Translations under genes and position numbers: made by a program
NCBI RefSeq assembly: GCF_030758955.1
Contig: NZ_CP132360.1
Coordinates: 1,115,674 to 1,179,673 of the forward strand
DNA: 64,000 nucleotides
Reading direction: 5' to 3'
Source: Agrococcus beijingensis
GTDB taxonomy: Bacteria; Actinomycetota; Actinomycetes; Actinomycetales; Microbacteriaceae
Shown: positions 12,933-22,494 of the stretch, piece after piece
Layout: each line of letters starts with the position of its first letter
Position numbering within the stretch: the stretch's first letter is position 1
Notes under the pieces: model-generated
Told to the model about the DNA's origin: nothing
What the model saw: only the letters and a program-made list of their open reading frames with translations
Database searches by the model: none

Positions 12933-12960
12933 CGATCAGTAGCGGTCGATCAGTAGCGGT
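12933..12960. repeat. 14-bp tandem duplication at gluB-like stop codon
   Basis: CGATCAGTAGCGGT occurs twice in direct succession. On the minus strand each copy encodes Asp-Arg-Tyr-stop-like sequence; the first ends the protein and the second lies just behind the stop. Confidence 0.85.
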
Positions 12961-13879
12961 CGGGCGCCGGGAACTCCGGCGTCGGCAGCACGGTGCCGGC
13001 GGTCTGCTCCCAGAGCTCTGCCATGCGGCCGTCCTCGACAGCTGCCTCGAGCACGTCGTTGATGAACGTGCGGAACTCGTCATCGCCCTTGGTGATGCCG
13101 AGGCCGTAGGGCTCCTCGGTGAACGTCTCGCCGTCGTTGACGAGCTCGAACTCGCCCGCGTTCTGGTCGACGAAGCCGGCCAGGATCACGTTGTCGGTGG
13201 TGACCGCGACGACCTGGCCGTTGCGCAGCGGGTCGAGGCAGTTGGAGTAGGTGTCGGTCGCCTGCAGCGTGGCGCCGTACTCGTCGACGATGCGCGCGGC
13301 GGGGGTCGAGCCCTCGACCGAGCAGACCGACAGCCCCGCGACGTCGTCGGGACCGGTGAGGCCGTCGGGGTTGCCCGCCAGCACCATCAGCGCCTGGCCA
13401 GCCTCGTAGTACGGGCCGGCGAAGTCGATCTTCTCCTTGCGGGCGTCGTTGATCGTGTAGGTGGCCGCGACGAGGTCGACGGTGCCGTTCTCGATGAACG
13501 TCTCGCGGTTGGCCGAGACCGTCTCGGTCCACTCGATGCTCTCGAACGGGATGCCGAGCTCGGCTGCGATGAGCGAGCCGACCGCGACGTCGAAGCCCTC
13601 AGGCGCGCCGTCGGGGCCGACGAGGCCGAACAGCGGCTGGTCGAACTTCGTGCCGATGGTGATCGAGCCGGCCTCGGCGAGCTCGGCCATGGTGGTGCCC
13701 GCCTCGAACTCGGGCGCCTCGACGACCTCGAGGCCGTAGGGGTGCTCCGTCGACGAGCCGGTGCCGGGGTCGGCCGAGCCCTCGGGGGCCTCGGACGAGG
13801 TCGTGCCGGCGGGGCCGCCGCACGCGGTGAGGGCGAGGACCGCGAATGCGGCGACGCCCAGCGTCAGCTTGCTGCGCAT
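12950..13879 (-). CDS. Glutamate/polar amino-acid-binding lipoprotein (GluB-like)
   Basis: Extracellular substrate-binding lipoprotein of the transporter. Signal peptide MRSKLTLGVAAFAVLALTAC with lipobox LTAC, Cys20 being the lipidated residue, then a Ser/Gly/Pro linker and the SBP_bac_3 fold (about 60-300), including DVAVGSLIAAELG and DLVAATYTINDARKEKIDFA. 309 residues. The ATG at 13879 is supported by AAGGAG upstream; the signal peptide would be lost with a later start. Confidence 0.93.
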   Translation of the reverse strand: MRSKLTLGVAAFAVLALTACGGPAGTTSSEAPEGSADPGTGSSTEHPYGLEVVEAPEFEAGTTMAELAEAGSITIGTKFDQPLFGLVGPDGAPEGFDVAVGSLIAAELGIPFESIEWTETVSANRETFIENGTVDLVAATYTINDARKEKIDFAGPYYEAGQALMVLAGNPDGLTGPDDVAGLSVCSVEGSTPAARIVDEYGATLQATDTYSNCLDPLRNGQVVAVTTDNVILAGFVDQNAGEFELVNDGETFTEEPYGLGITKGDDEFRTFINDVLEAAVEDGRMAELWEQTAGTVLPTPEFPAPDRY

Positions 13880-13964
13880 GAGTGCTTCTCCTTGGTTGAT
13901 GTGGTGCAGGGTCAGGGGGACGGGAGCCAGGAGCTGGAGCATCGGGCCGATGCAGCCGGCAGCT

Positions 13965-14702
13965 TCAGTGGGTCAGGATCTTCGAGAGGAAGTCCTTGGC
14001 GCGCGCCGACTGCGGGTTCTGGAAGAACTCCTCGGGCGTGGAGTCCTCCATCACCTTGCCGTCGGCCATGAAGAGCACGCGGTCGGCGGCCTTGCGCGCG
14101 AAGCCCATCTCGTGGGTGACGGTGATCATCGTCATGCCGCCGTGCGCGAGCTCGACCATCACGTCGAGCACCTCGTTGATCATCTCGGGGTCGAGCGCGC
14201 TGGTCGGCTCGTCGAAGAGCATCAGCTTCGGCTCCATCGCGAGCGAGCGCGCGATCGCCACCCGCTGCTGCTGGCCGCCGGAGAGCTGCGCGGGCATCTT
14301 GTTCGCCTGGTTGGCGATGCCGACGCGCTCGAGCAGCGACATCGCGTGCTCCTCGGCCTCCTTGCGCCTCTTGCCGCGCACCTTCATCGGGCCGAGCGTG
14401 ACGTTCTCGAGGATCGACTTGTGCGCGAAGAGGTTGAACGACTGGAAGACCATGCCGACGTCGGCCCGCAGCTGCGCGAGCGCCTTGCCCTCCTTGGGGA
14501 GCGCAACGCCGTCGATGCGGATCTCGCCGTCGTCGATCGTCTCGAGGCGGTTGATGGCGCGGCAGAACGTCGACTTGCCGGAGCCCGACGGCCCGATGAC
14601 GACCACGACCTGGCCCTTGGGCACGGAGACGTTGATGTCGTTCAGGACGTGGAGGTCGCCGTAGTGCTTGTTGACGTGGTCGAGCTCGACGAGGGGCTGC
14701 AT
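13965..14702 (-). CDS. Amino-acid ABC transporter ATP-binding protein (GluA-like)
   Basis: ATPase that powers the transporter. 245 residues with Walker A GPSGSGKST, Q-loop MVFQSFNLF, signature LSGGQQQRVAIARSL, Walker B LMLFDEPTSALD and switch His in VTHEMGFA. ATG at 14702 gives MQPLVELDHV; TTGTAT lies six bases upstream and might be a weak -10. First gene of the four-gene operon. Confidence 0.94.
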   Translation of the reverse strand: MQPLVELDHVNKHYGDLHVLNDINVSVPKGQVVVVIGPSGSGKSTFCRAINRLETIDDGEIRIDGVALPKEGKALAQLRADVGMVFQSFNLFAHKSILENVTLGPMKVRGKRRKEAEEHAMSLLERVGIANQANKMPAQLSGGQQQRVAIARSLAMEPKLMLFDEPTSALDPEMINEVLDVMVELAHGGMTMITVTHEMGFARKAADRVLFMADGKVMEDSTPEEFFQNPQSARAKDFLSKILTH

Positions 14703-14765
14703 GCGCTCATACAACCACGGCCGATCCGCGAGATCAGGAACCGGTTGCGGATCGCAACGAAACGG

Positions 14766-15578
14766 TTACAACGACCGCTGGGCGAACGCGGTCTCGTAGA
14801 GGCAGACCGAAGCGGCTGTGGCGAGGTTGAGCGACTCTGCGCTGCCGTAGATCGGCAGTCGCGCGGCGCGGTCGGCGAGCGCGAGCGTCGCCGCGTCGAG
14901 ACCCCGCGCCTCGTTGCCGAACAGCCATGCCGTGGGGCGCGCCAGCACGCCCGCGGCTCGCAGCTCGATCAGGTCCTCCCCCGACACGTCGGCGGCGAGC
15001 ACCGAGAGGCCGGCCGCCGCGGCCGCCTCGACGGCGTCGATGGTGGAGGCGCCGACGGCGATGTCGACGTGGAAGATCGAGCCGGTCGTGGCCCGCACCA
15101 CCTTGGGCGCGAAGGGGTCGACGGAGTTCTCGGTGACGATGACAGCGGATGCGCCTGCCGCGTCCGCGGCGCGCAGGATCGTGCCGAGGTTGCCCGGGTC
15201 GCGCACCTCGTGGAGGATCACGACGAGCGGATGCTCGGCGACCGCCGCCCGGTCGATGGCGTCCTCGAGCCGCACCGGCGACTGCTTCGCGACGGCGACG
15301 ATGCCCTGCGGGTGCACGGTGTCGGAGATCGCGGCGACGACGCGGTCGGAGGCGAGGGTGACCTGCGCGTGCTGCTCGGCGCGGGCGATCAGGTCGGCGT
15401 GCCGCTCGGCCGCCGATTCGGTGACGTAGACGTCGACGAGCTGCGCGCCCTGCCAGCGCACCGCCTCGTCGAGCGCCGCAGGGCCCTCCAACAGGAACAG
15501 CCCGGTCTGAGACCGGGCTGCTCGCTGCTGGAGTCTCGCAGCCTCACGCACGCGGGGCGCACGGGGGCTGTCGAGCAT
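14766..15578 (-). CDS. TrmH/SpoU-family RNA 2'-O-methyltransferase
   Basis: Probable 23S rRNA or tRNA ribose methyltransferase. 270 residues: an N-terminal SpoU substrate-binding domain (LFLLEGP) and the knotted catalytic domain with [24 protein letters not shown] and the C-terminal [18 protein letters not shown]. The ATG is one base after the rplT stop, so it is co-transcribed with the ribosomal genes. A terminator-like hairpin lies inside its 5' coding region. The exact RNA target is unknown. Confidence 0.92.
   Translation of the reverse strand: MLDSPRAPRVREAARLQQRAARSQTGLFLLEGPAALDEAVRWQGAQLVDVYVTESAAERHADLIARAEQHAQVTLASDRVVAAISDTVHPQGIVAVAKQSPVRLEDAIDRAAVAEHPLVVILHEVRDPGNLGTILRAADAAGASAVIVTENSVDPFAPKVVRATTGSIFHVDIAVGASTIDAVEAAAAAGLSVLAADVSGEDLIELRAAGVLARPTAWLFGNEARGLDAATLALADRAARLPIYGSAESLNLATAASVCLYETAFAQRSL
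15499..15519 (-). terminator. Terminator-like hairpin inside trmH-type gene
   Basis: Perfect palindrome, 10-bp arms AGCCCGGTCT / AGACCGGGCT with one central base, followed on the minus strand by the U-enriched TGTTCCTGTT. It is 60-80 bases past the rplT stop, inside the next gene, and could attenuate transcription of the methyltransferase. Confidence 0.55.
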
Positions 15579-15579
15579 G

Positions 15580-15966
15580 TCAGGCTGCGCTTCGCGGAGC
15601 CGACGTGTCGGCGGGCAGAGCCGCCTTGGCCGCCTCGACGAGGGTCGTGAAGGTGGCGGGCTCGTGCACGGCGAGCTCGGCCAGCATGCGACGGTCGACC
15701 TCGATGCCCGCGAGGCCGAGGCCCTGGATCAGGCGGTTGTAGGTCAGGCCGTTCGCGCGCGACGCGGCGTTGATGCGCTGGATCCACAGGCGACGGAAGT
15801 CGCCCTTCTTGGCCTTGCGGTCGCGGAACGCGTAGACGTGCGAGTGGAGCAGCTGCTCCTTGGCCTTCCGGTACAGGCGCGAGCGCTGCCCGCGGTAGCC
15901 GGCAGCCTGCTCGAGGATGACGCGACGCTTCTTGTGGGCGTTGACCGCCCTCTTGACACGTGCCAT
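15580..15966 (-). CDS. rplT: 50S ribosomal protein L20
   Basis: L20 binds 23S rRNA early in large-subunit assembly. 128 residues starting [26 protein letters not shown], the standard family N-terminus. The C-terminus has a short Asp/Ser/Ala tail. It follows rpmI by 36 bases in the conserved infC-rpmI-rplT operon. Confidence 0.98.
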   Translation of the reverse strand: MARVKRAVNAHKKRRVILEQAAGYRGQRSRLYRKAKEQLLHSHVYAFRDRKAKKGDFRRLWIQRINAASRANGLTYNRLIQGLGLAGIEVDRRMLAELAVHEPATFTTLVEAAKAALPADTSAPRSAA

Positions 15967-16002
15967 GAGTCTGTTCTCTCTATCTCTTCTTCGTCGCGCG
16001 CG

Positions 16003-16197
16003 TCAGCGGGCGAGCAGCTTCTTGATGATCTTGGCGTCGGCCGGTGCGAGCACCTTGTCGCGGTTGAGGCGGCGCGTCTGGACCGACGACTTCACCTCGA
16101 GGTTGTGGCGCATGCCAGCACCCTGCTTGCGGATCTTGCCGCTGCCGGTGATCTTGAAGCGCTTCTTCGCACCGGAGTGCGTCTTCTGCTTGGGCAT
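16003..16197 (-). CDS. rpmI: 50S ribosomal protein L35
   Basis: Small basic large-subunit protein, 64 residues, [20 protein letters not shown] start and Lys/Arg-rich throughout, as usual for L35. Nine bases separate it from the infC stop; a GGAGAGAAG ribosome-binding site lies just before the ATG. Confidence 0.98.
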   Translation of the reverse strand: MPKQKTHSGAKKRFKITGSGKIRKQGAGMRHNLEVKSSVQTRRLNRDKVLAPADAKIIKKLLAR

Positions 16198-16206
16198 TCT
16201 TCTCTC

Positions 16207-17319
16207 CTACTCGGATGCTGGCTCGTCCGCGGGCTCGGCCGCGGGCTTGGCCTTGGGCGCAGCGGGCTTGACGGCCGCCGTCGGCGTCGCGGGCTTCGCC
16301 GCGGGCTTCGGGGTCGCCGGCTTCGCAGCGGGCTTCGGTGCTGCGCCGGGCGCAGCGGGGGCTGCGGCGGATGCGGCAGCGGGCTTGGGTGCGGACGCCG
16401 GGCGCGGCGCCGATGCGGGCGTCGGCTGCAGCGTGCGGGGTGCCTGGCGCGGACGCGAGTCGGACGACGGGCGCGAGTCCGAGGACGGACGCGAGTCGGA
16501 CGAGGGACGCGAGTCGGACGACGGGCGCGAGTCCGAGGACGGGCGCGAGTCGGAGCGCGGCTCCGAGGTGCGCGACGAGCCTGCCGGGCGCGACGAGCCG
16601 ACCGGGCGCGACGACGACGACGAGCGCGGCGGGCGCGACTCGAACTCGGCGACGGGCGTGGTGCGCGGCGTCGGGGCCGGCCGCGGCGGGCGTGCCGCGT
16701 CGAGCTCAGCCTGGTGCGCGGCCTGCTTCTCTGCCTCGAGACGACGCTTCTCCTGGTCGGCCTTGCGCTGCGCGGAGCGCGCGGCGTTCAGCTCGGCCTT
16801 CGCGTCGGACTTCGAGCGGAGCGGGCCCACGATCATCACCATGTTGCGGCCGTCGATGGTCGGCGACGACTCGACGACGCCGAACTCGGCGATGTCCTCG
16901 GCGAAGCGCTGCAGCAGCTTGACGCCCATCTCGGGACGCGACTGCTCGCGACCGCGGAACAGGATCATGGCCTTGACCTTGTCGCCGGTCTCCAGGAAGC
17001 CCTGCGCGCGCTTGCGCTTCGTCTCGTAGTCGTGCGCGTCGATCTTCAGGCGGAACCGGACCTCCTTGAGGACGGTGTTCGCCTGGTTGCGACGGGCCTC
17101 CTTGACCTTCTGCGCCTGCTCGTACTTGAACTTGCCGAAGTCCATGATCTTGACGACGGGCGGGCGCGAGTCAGGCGAGACCTCGACGAGGTCGAGCTCT
17201 GCCTCACGGGCAAGACGAAGTGCATCCTCGACCCGAACCACACCGACCTGCTCGCCACCAGGGCCGACAAGACGGACTTCGGGAACGCGGATGCGCTCAT
17301 TGATGCGGGGATCGCTGAT
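16207..17319 (-). CDS. infC: Translation initiation factor IF-3 with long C-terminal extension
   Basis: IF-3 keeps the ribosomal subunits apart and proofreads start-codon choice. The N-domain ([19 protein letters not shown]) and C-domain ([16 protein letters not shown] to about residue 185) are intact. Behind them is a roughly 185-residue low-complexity tail: a charged helix, Ser/Arg/Pro sequence with a six-fold DSRPSS hexapeptide repeat, then an Ala/Pro/Lys tail ending in acidic residues. No ATG, GTG or TTG fits the conserved N-terminus. ATC at 17319, six bases behind AAGGAG, is the best start and gives 370 residues; rare start codons are a hallmark of infC autoregulation. Confidence 0.9.
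   Translation of the reverse strand: MSDPRINERIRVPEVRLVGPGGEQVGVVRVEDALRLAREAELDLVEVSPDSRPPVVKIMDFGKFKYEQAQKVKEARRNQANTVLKEVRFRLKIDAHDYETKRKRAQGFLETGDKVKAMILFRGREQSRPEMGVKLLQRFAEDIAEFGVVESSPTIDGRNMVMIVGPLRSKSDAKAELNAARSAQRKADQEKRRLEAEKQAAHQAELDAARPPRPAPTPRTTPVAEFESRPPRSSSSSRPVGSSRPAGSSRTSEPRSDSRPSSDSRPSSDSRPSSDSRPSSDSRPSSDSRPRQAPRTLQPTPASAPRPASAPKPAAASAAAPAAPGAAPKPAAKPATPKPAAKPATPTAAVKPAAPKAKPAAEPADEPASE
16450..16558. repeat. 18-bp coding repeat in infC (DSRPSS)n
   Basis: About six consecutive 18-bp units encode DSRPSS on the minus strand, in the disordered tail of IF-3. Third-position differences (GACGAC / GAGGAC, GAGTCG / GAGTCC) show the units are not recent perfect copies. Confidence 0.85.
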
Positions 17320-17556
17320 CGCGGGCTCCTTCTCGTTGCTGTGCTGTGTGCTGGTGCACGGCGAACGAGGAGCCAGAACGCGGGATCGACCTGCGCGGCT
17401 CACACCGGCGAGCACGTGCCCGGGGGCACGATTCGCGGTGCTGCTGACCCGGTAGCCTGGAACGACTGCGGGTGGGATTGCTCCTCTTTCACCTCCGGGC
17501 GAAAAGCCCGAAACCTGCAGAAGCCTACCAGAGACCAGCCTTCAGGAGAAGAGCAG
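17320..17556. promoter_or_regulatory. Divergent infC / DUF1844 control region
   Basis: Minus strand: TAGGCT at 17522-17527 with TTCTCC 17 bases upstream could be the infC promoter, giving a leader of about 190 bases with a small hairpin (CGGGC-GAAAA-GCCCG, 17496-17510) near its 5' end. Plus strand: TAGCCT at 17453-17458 could serve the DUF1844 gene. If both are right, the two 5' leaders overlap antisense for about 50 bases. Confidence 0.35.
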
Positions 17557-17916
17557 ATGACCGACGCGCTCCAGCACGACCACCTCGACGACGGCCTCGC
17601 CCAGGCCCGTGACATCGCCGAGGTGCCCGCGGTCGAGCTGATCAACACGGTCGCGATCCACCTGCTGAGCGCCGCAGCGGTCAAGGTCGGCCTGGCCGAC
17701 GACCCCGAGCAGCAGCTCGACCTCGACGAGGCGCGCAAGCTGATCAACGCGCTCGCCGGTCTCGTCACGGCAGCTGCGCCCGAGGTGGGCAGCATCCACG
17801 CCGCTCCGCTGCGCGACGGCCTGCGCTCGGTGCAGCTCGCGTTCCGCGAGGCCAGCGCCATCCCCGACCTGCCCGGCAAGGGCCCGGGCGAGAAGTTCAC
17901 CGGCTCGGTCGTCTAG
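17557..17916 (+). CDS. DUF1844 domain protein
   Basis: A 119-residue cytoplasmic protein of the DUF1844 family, commonly found beside infC in actinobacteria. The conserved core reads [20 protein letters not shown] and [14 protein letters not shown], predicted helical. The C-terminus [14 protein letters not shown] is glycine-rich. ATG at 17557 follows AGGAG with a normal spacer. Function unknown. Its TAG stop shares CTAG with the convergent sseB-type gene. Confidence 0.85.
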   Translation: MTDALQHDHLDDGLAQARDIAEVPAVELINTVAIHLLSAAAVKVGLADDPEQQLDLDEARKLINALAGLVTAAAPEVGSIHAAPLRDGLRSVQLAFREASAIPDLPGKGPGEKFTGSVV

Positions 17917-18764
17917 ACCGCTCGGGCGGCCTTCGGGCCGGCCGTCCACTCGGCTCGCGTGACCGCGGCGACCGGCGGCGCGGAGAGCGGCACCTGCGCG
18001 CTGCCGTCCCAGCGGTGCACGCGCAGGGCGACGCTCTCGATGCGCTCGCGCAGCAGCTCGGCCCCACCGAGGGCCCGCGCCGCGCGCTGCACCTGCCCGG
18101 CGGCGTCGGCGGATGCGTCCACGAGCGCATGCACCTCCAGGTCGGCGCCCTGCAGGGTGCAGCGCGGATCGCCGGTGGCGAGCACCACAGCCTGCACGGC
18201 GGGCTGGCTGAGCAGCGCGTCGACGGCGACCGCCTGCACGGCCGGATCCTCGACGCCCCACGCCCAGGACGCATCCGTCAGCAGCGCCTCGAGCATGGTG
18301 CGGCCGAGCACGAACTCGCTCTCGGCACCCGGGTCGACGACGATGCGGCCCGGCCCGTCGAGCGCGGCCGCGGCAGCGCGCTGCACGCTCGACGGCACGG
18401 GCCTGGCCTTCGGGTTCCACGCCTGCATGGCGCCGACGTTCGAGAACATCGGCAGGATCGGCGCGCCGTCGGGGCCGTGCACCGTGACGATCGAGAGCTC
18501 CTGCGTCTTGTCGATCGTGCGACCGCGCTCGTCGATGCCCGTCTCGCCGGCCGCCGCCAGCAGCGGCACGAGGAGCCGCTCGCCCCGCAGCGACTCGACG
18601 ACACCCGCGCGGCCCGCGTCGCCGCGCGCGAAGGAGCGCACGGCCTCGAGGAAGCCTGCCGGCGCAGAGCCGTCATCGCCCGCGTAGGCGGTGTCGTGGT
18701 GGTGGAACGAGCGGCCGGCCCACGGCCGTCCCGCCGAGTCGGCCTCGCGGCCCGTCTCGGTCAC
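17913..18764 (-). CDS. SseB-family protein
   Basis: 283 residues with an SseB N-terminal-type domain: [11 protein letters not shown]..., [23 protein letters not shown] and [13 protein letters not shown]. These proteins are widespread in actinobacteria next to hisA and have no settled function. GTG start overlapping the hisA stop (GTGA), so it is the last gene of the his operon. Stop codon interlocked with that of the DUF1844 gene. Confidence 0.85.
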   Translation of the reverse strand: MTETGREADSAGRPWAGRSFHHHDTAYAGDDGSAPAGFLEAVRSFARGDAGRAGVVESLRGERLLVPLLAAAGETGIDERGRTIDKTQELSIVTVHGPDGAPILPMFSNVGAMQAWNPKARPVPSSVQRAAAAALDGPGRIVVDPGAESEFVLGRTMLEALLTDASWAWGVEDPAVQAVAVDALLSQPAVQAVVLATGDPRCTLQGADLEVHALVDASADAAGQVQRAARALGGAELLRERIESVALRVHRWDGSAQVPLSAPPVAAVTRAEWTAGPKAARAV

Positions 18765-19510
18765 TTGCCCGCGACGTCCAGCGCTGCCGCGAGGGTGAAG
18801 GCGCCTGCGTACAGCGCCTTGCCGACGATCGCGCCCTCGACGCCGTGCGGCACGAGCTCGCGCAGCGCCGCGATGTCGTCGAGGCTCGCGACGCCGCCGG
18901 AGGCGACGACCGGCTTCTCGGTGCGCTCGGCGACCTGGCGGAGCAGCTCGATGTTGGGGCCCTGGAGGGTGCCGTCCTTGGTGACGTCGGTCAGCACATA
19001 GCGGCTGCAGCCGGCGGCCTCGAGGCGGTCGAGCACATCCCAGAGGTCGCCGCCCTCCTGCGTCCAGCCGCGGGCCGCGAGGGTGGTGCCGCGCACGTCG
19101 AGGCCGACGGCGATCTGGTCGCCGTACTCGGCGATGACCGAGGCGGTCCACTCCGGGTTCTCGAGCGCCGCCGTGCCGAGGTTGATGCGCTTCACGCCGG
19201 TGGCGAGCGCCGCCTCGAGCGACGCCTCGTCGCGGATGCCGCCCGACAGCTCGACCTGCACGCGGCCCTTGACGGCCTTGATGACCTTCTTGATCACGCC
19301 ACGGTTGTCGCCGCGACCGAAGGCCGCGTCGAGGTCGACGAGGTGCAGCCACTCGGCACCCTGCCGCACCCAGTCCTCAGCGGCGTCGATCGGGCTGCCG
19401 AACGAGGTCTCGGTGCCGGCCCGGCCCTGCGTGAGTCGCACGGCCTTGCCGTCGGCGACGTCGATCGCGGGCAGCAGCTGCAGCTTGGGCGACTGGTTGA
19501 AGTCGGTCAT
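18761..19510 (-). CDS. hisA: Phosphoribosyl isomerase HisA (possibly PriA)
   Basis: TIM-barrel isomerase of histidine synthesis. 249 residues with [15 protein letters not shown] at the start, the [13 protein letters not shown] strand and the C-terminal phosphate site. In many actinobacteria without trpF this enzyme (PriA) also serves tryptophan synthesis; the sequence alone does not decide that here. ATG at 19510; a 52-base gap follows hisH, with TACCAT as a possible internal -10. Confidence 0.94.
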   Translation of the reverse strand: MTDFNQSPKLQLLPAIDVADGKAVRLTQGRAGTETSFGSPIDAAEDWVRQGAEWLHLVDLDAAFGRGDNRGVIKKVIKAVKGRVQVELSGGIRDEASLEAALATGVKRINLGTAALENPEWTASVIAEYGDQIAVGLDVRGTTLAARGWTQEGGDLWDVLDRLEAAGCSRYVLTDVTKDGTLQGPNIELLRQVAERTEKPVVASGGVASLDDIAALRELVPHGVEGAIVGKALYAGAFTLAAALDVAGK

Positions 19511-19562
19511 GGGGATGGTGTGCCTTCCGGATCGGGGCCGCAAGCGATGGTACTCGCGCGGC

Positions 19563-20201
19563 TCAGAGGCCGCGAACCCAGTTGCGCAGCAGGCGGATGC
19601 CCGCCTCGCCCGACTTCTCGGGGTGGAACTGGGTGGCGGTGAGCGGGCCGTTCTCGACGGCGGCGACGAATCGCTCGCCGTGCTCGGCCCAGGTCACCCT
19701 CGGCGCGCGGATGCGGTTGTGAGGGTCGATGAGCCACTCGGTGGCGGCATAGGAGTGCACGAAGTAGAAGCGCTCGCCCTCGAGGCCGGCGAACAGCGTC
19801 GAGCCCTCGGGAGGCTCGACCTCGGCCCAGCCCATGTGCGGCAGCACCGGCGCCTGCAGGCGCCGCACGGTGCCCGGCCACTCGTCGAGCCCGGCGGTCT
19901 CGACCCCGCCCTCCTCGCCGGTGGTGAACAGCACCTGCATGCCGACGCAGATCCCCAGCACGGGCCGCCCGCCGGCGAGCCGACGGCCGATGAGCTCGCC
20001 GCCGCGCACGGCCTGGATGCCCGCCATGCAGGCGGCCATCGAGCCGACGCCGGGCACCACAAGGCCGTCGGCCTCCATGATCGTCGTGCGGTCGGCGGTC
20101 AGCGTGACGTCGGCGCCAGCGGCCTCGATGGCCTTGGCCGCCGAGTGCACGTTGCCCAGGCCGTAGTCGAGCAGGGCCACGCGGGGTCGGGCAGCGGTCA
20201 C
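19563..20201 (-). CDS. hisH: Imidazole glycerol phosphate synthase subunit HisH
   Basis: Glutaminase subunit that supplies ammonia to HisF. 212 residues, class I amidotransferase: N-terminal [11 protein letters not shown], nucleophile Cys in [10 protein letters not shown] and the His-x-Glu pair in [13 protein letters not shown] start overlaps the hisB stop by four bases. hisF is not in the window. Confidence 0.96.
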   Translation of the reverse strand: MTAARPRVALLDYGLGNVHSAAKAIEAAGADVTLTADRTTIMEADGLVVPGVGSMAACMAGIQAVRGGELIGRRLAGGRPVLGICVGMQVLFTTGEEGGVETAGLDEWPGTVRRLQAPVLPHMGWAEVEPPEGSTLFAGLEGERFYFVHSYAATEWLIDPHNRIRAPRVTWAEHGERFVAAVENGPLTATQFHPEKSGEAGIRLLRNWVRGL

Positions 20202-20797
20202 AGCGCACCCTTGGTCGAAGGCACGCCCGTCACCCGGGGGTCGGGCTCGACCGCGGTGCGCATGGCGCGCGCGAAGGCCTTGAACTCGGCCTCGGCGACG
20301 TGGTGCGGGTCGCGGCCGGCGAGCACCTCGACGTGCGCGGTGATGCGGGCGTTCAGCGTGATGGCCTCGAGCACGTGGCGCACGAGCGAGCCGGTGAAGT
20401 GGCCGCCGATGCGGTGCAGCTCGAAGCCGGCGGGCTCGCCGGAGTGCACCAGGAACGGCCGGCCCGACAGATCGACGACGGCGCGCGCGAGGGCCTCGTC
20501 GAGCGGCACGGTCGCGTCGCCGTAGCGGCGCACCCCCGCCTTGTCGCCGAGGGCCTCGGCGAGCGCGAGGCCCAGCGCGATCGCGGTGTCCTCGACGGTG
20601 TGGTGCGCGTCGATGTCGGTGTCGCCGCTCGACTCGATCGTGAGATCGATCAGCGAGTGCTTCGAGAACGCCGTCAGCATGTGGTCGAAGAACGGCACCG
20701 TCGTCGCGATCGACGACGTGCCCGTGCCGTCGAGGTCGAGGCTGAGGCGGATGCTCGACTCGCTCGTCGTGCGCTCGATGGAAGCAGTGCGGGCCAT
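20198..20797 (-). CDS. hisB: Imidazoleglycerol-phosphate dehydratase
   Basis: Mn-dependent dehydratase of histidine synthesis. 199 residues, with paired histidine motifs DAHHTVED and [16 protein letters not shown]. Of two in-frame ATGs (20806 and 20797) the inner one is chosen: it gives MARTASIER and has AGGA at proper spacing. Monofunctional, without the phosphatase domain found in enterics. Confidence 0.95.
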   Translation of the reverse strand: MARTASIERTTSESSIRLSLDLDGTGTSSIATTVPFFDHMLTAFSKHSLIDLTIESSGDTDIDAHHTVEDTAIALGLALAEALGDKAGVRRYGDATVPLDEALARAVVDLSGRPFLVHSGEPAGFELHRIGGHFTGSLVRHVLEAITLNARITAHVEVLAGRDPHHVAEAEFKAFARAMRTAVEPDPRVTGVPSTKGAL

Positions 20798-20807
20798 GGG
20801 TTCCATC

Positions 20808-21887
20808 CTATTCGGCGCGCAGCGCGGCCATCGCCGCGATGACGGCGCTCGTCTCGGCCTCGGTGCCCGCCGTGATGCGGACGGTGTGCGGCAGCCCGAC
20901 GTCGCGGATCAGGATGCCCTGCTCGAGCAGGGCGCGGAAGGTCGCCTGCGGGTCGTCGACGCCGCCCACCAGCACGAAGTTCGAGTCGGAGGGATACGGC
21001 TGGTAGCCGAGCGCGCCGAGCTCGACGACGAGGCGGTCGCGCTGCGCTCGCAGGTCGTCGACGCGGGAGAGCATGGTGTCGCTGTGGCGCAGCGCCGCGA
21101 CGGCCGCGGCCTGCGTGATCGCCGACAGGTGATACGGCAGGCGCACGAGCCGCAGGGCGTCGACGACCGCGGGGTCGGCGGCCAGGTAGCCGACCCGGAT
21201 GCCGGCGAAGGCGAACGCCTTGCTCATGGTGCGCGACACCAGCAGCCTCGGGTAGCGGTCGAGCAGCGTGAGCGCGGTGCGGCTGCGGTCGTGGGCGAAC
21301 TCGGCGTAGGCCTCGTCGACCAGCACGATGCCGCGGGCCGACGCGGCCGCCGCCTCGATCGTCTCGAGGTCGATGGCGGTGCCCGTCGGGTTGTTGGGCG
21401 AGCAGAGGAACACCACGTCGGGGTCGTGCTCGGCGATGGCCTCGCGCACGGCCTCGGGCGTGAGCGTGAAGTCATCGGCGCGCGGCACCGGAAGCCACTG
21501 CATGCCGACGCCCTGCGCCAGCAGCGGGTACATCGAATAGGTGGGCGTGAAGCTGAGCAGCGTCCTGCCGGGGCCGCCGAACGCCTGCAGCACGTGCTGC
21601 AGCACCTCGTTCGACCCGTTGCCGGCCCAGATCTGCTCGGGCCGCAGGCCGTGGCCGAGATAGTCGGCGAACGACTGCCGGAGGGTGTCGAACTCGCGAT
21701 CGGGGTAGCGGTTCGCATCGGGCAGCGCGCGGGCGATCTCCTGCACGATGTCGAGCGCGACCTGCTCGGGCACGCGGTAGGCGTTCTCGTTGACGTTCAG
21801 CCGCACCGGCACGTGGAGCTGCGGGGCGCCGTAGGGCGTCAGTCCGCGCAGATCGTCACGGATGGGGAGGTCGTCGAGGCTCGTCAC
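20808..21887 (-). CDS. hisC: Histidinol-phosphate aminotransferase
   Basis: PLP enzyme that transaminates imidazole acetol phosphate. 359 residues with LNVNENAY, the NNPTGT cofactor loop, DEAYAEF and the Schiff-base lysine in [17 protein letters not shown]. First gene of hisC-hisB-hisH-hisA-sseB. GTG start with TAGGCT six bases before it. Confidence 0.95.
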   Translation of the reverse strand: MTSLDDLPIRDDLRGLTPYGAPQLHVPVRLNVNENAYRVPEQVALDIVQEIARALPDANRYPDREFDTLRQSFADYLGHGLRPEQIWAGNGSNEVLQHVLQAFGGPGRTLLSFTPTYSMYPLLAQGVGMQWLPVPRADDFTLTPEAVREAIAEHDPDVVFLCSPNNPTGTAIDLETIEAAAASARGIVLVDEAYAEFAHDRSRTALTLLDRYPRLLVSRTMSKAFAFAGIRVGYLAADPAVVDALRLVRLPYHLSAITQAAAVAALRHSDTMLSRVDDLRAQRDRLVVELGALGYQPYPSDSNFVLVGGVDDPQATFRALLEQGILIRDVGLPHTVRITAGTEAETSAVIAAMAALRAE

Positions 21888-21893
21888 CGAACC

Positions 21894-21899
21894 AGCCTA
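21894..21899 (-). promoter_or_regulatory. -10 element of his operon (leaderless type)
   Basis: TAGGCT, minus strand, six bases before the GTG of hisC. Confidence 0.55.
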
Positions 21900-21980
21900 G
21901 GACGGCGGCGGATGCTCTACGGGATCGTGGCGCCCTCTTGCGCCCGCCGACGCCGCGCGCGAAGGGCGAGGAGCGAGGCC

Positions 21981-22442
21981 TCAGCGCGAGTAGTGCGCGG
22001 GGATCGCGAGCTGCTCGCCCGGCTGGATGGCACCGGCGATGCCGTTCAGCATCTCGATCTCCGCGATCACATCGCGGGGGTCGGCCTCGGGCGCGATCGA
22101 CTGCGCGATCTGCCAGAGCGACTGGCCGGGCATGACGGTGACGTGCTCGAAGTCGCCGGTCTGCGCCGAGGTGGTCGCCACCGCACCAGCGAGCGCGCCG
22201 CCGATCACGCCGCCCCCGGCGAGCACGCCTGCGGCGAGCACGGGGGCTGCGACCAGCAGCGCGAGGGCACGGCGACCACGGGCGGTCATGCGCAGCCGGG
22301 GGGCGCGCGACGCCGGGGCGGTCGACGCCGGGGCGGTCGACGCCCGAGCGGTCGACGTCGGGGCGGTGAACGAAGGGACGGCGAACGGGGCCGCGAACGA
22401 CGATGCGGCGAAGGGCGATGCGGTGGTGGTGATGGTGCTCAT
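21981..22442 (-). CDS. LysM protein, probable SOS-induced division inhibitor
   Basis: 153 residues: a Ser/Thr/Ala/Pro N-terminal tail of about 50 residues with STAPA repeats, one membrane span (ALALLVAAPVLAAGVLAGGGVIGG, about 58-85) and a C-terminal LysM domain (HVTVMPGQSLWQIAQSIAP to LAIPAHYSR) placed outside the cell. Divergent from lexA with a LexA box on its -10. Short membrane-LysM proteins in this position include YneA of Bacillus and ChiZ (Rv2719c) of Mycobacterium, which block division during SOS; orthologous role is inferred. ATG at 22442 has AGAGGAG upstream; an ATG at 22289 would drop the tail. Confidence 0.85.
   Translation of the reverse strand: MSTITTTASPFAASSFAAPFAVPSFTAPTSTARASTAPASTAPASRAPRLRMTARGRRALALLVAAPVLAAGVLAGGGVIGGALAGAVATTSAQTGDFEHVTVMPGQSLWQIAQSIAPEADPRDVIAEIEMLNGIAGAIQPGEQLAIPAHYSR
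22306..22370. repeat. 15-bp coding repeat in LysM gene tail
   Basis: Four degenerate 15-bp units (GCCGGGGCGGTCGAC type) encode the STAPA/STARA pentapeptides of the cytoplasmic tail. Confidence 0.7.
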
Positions 22443-22494
22443 CACGACTCCTCTCGGTTCCCGGAGCTGGTCGCCCAGCCGGGGGTCTGGGATC

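Noticed and set aside
17400..17490. Leader peptide upstream of infC (GTG AAA GAG GAG...)
   Set aside because: GGAGG overlaps its start codon, no run of regulatory codons is present, and conservation cannot be judged.
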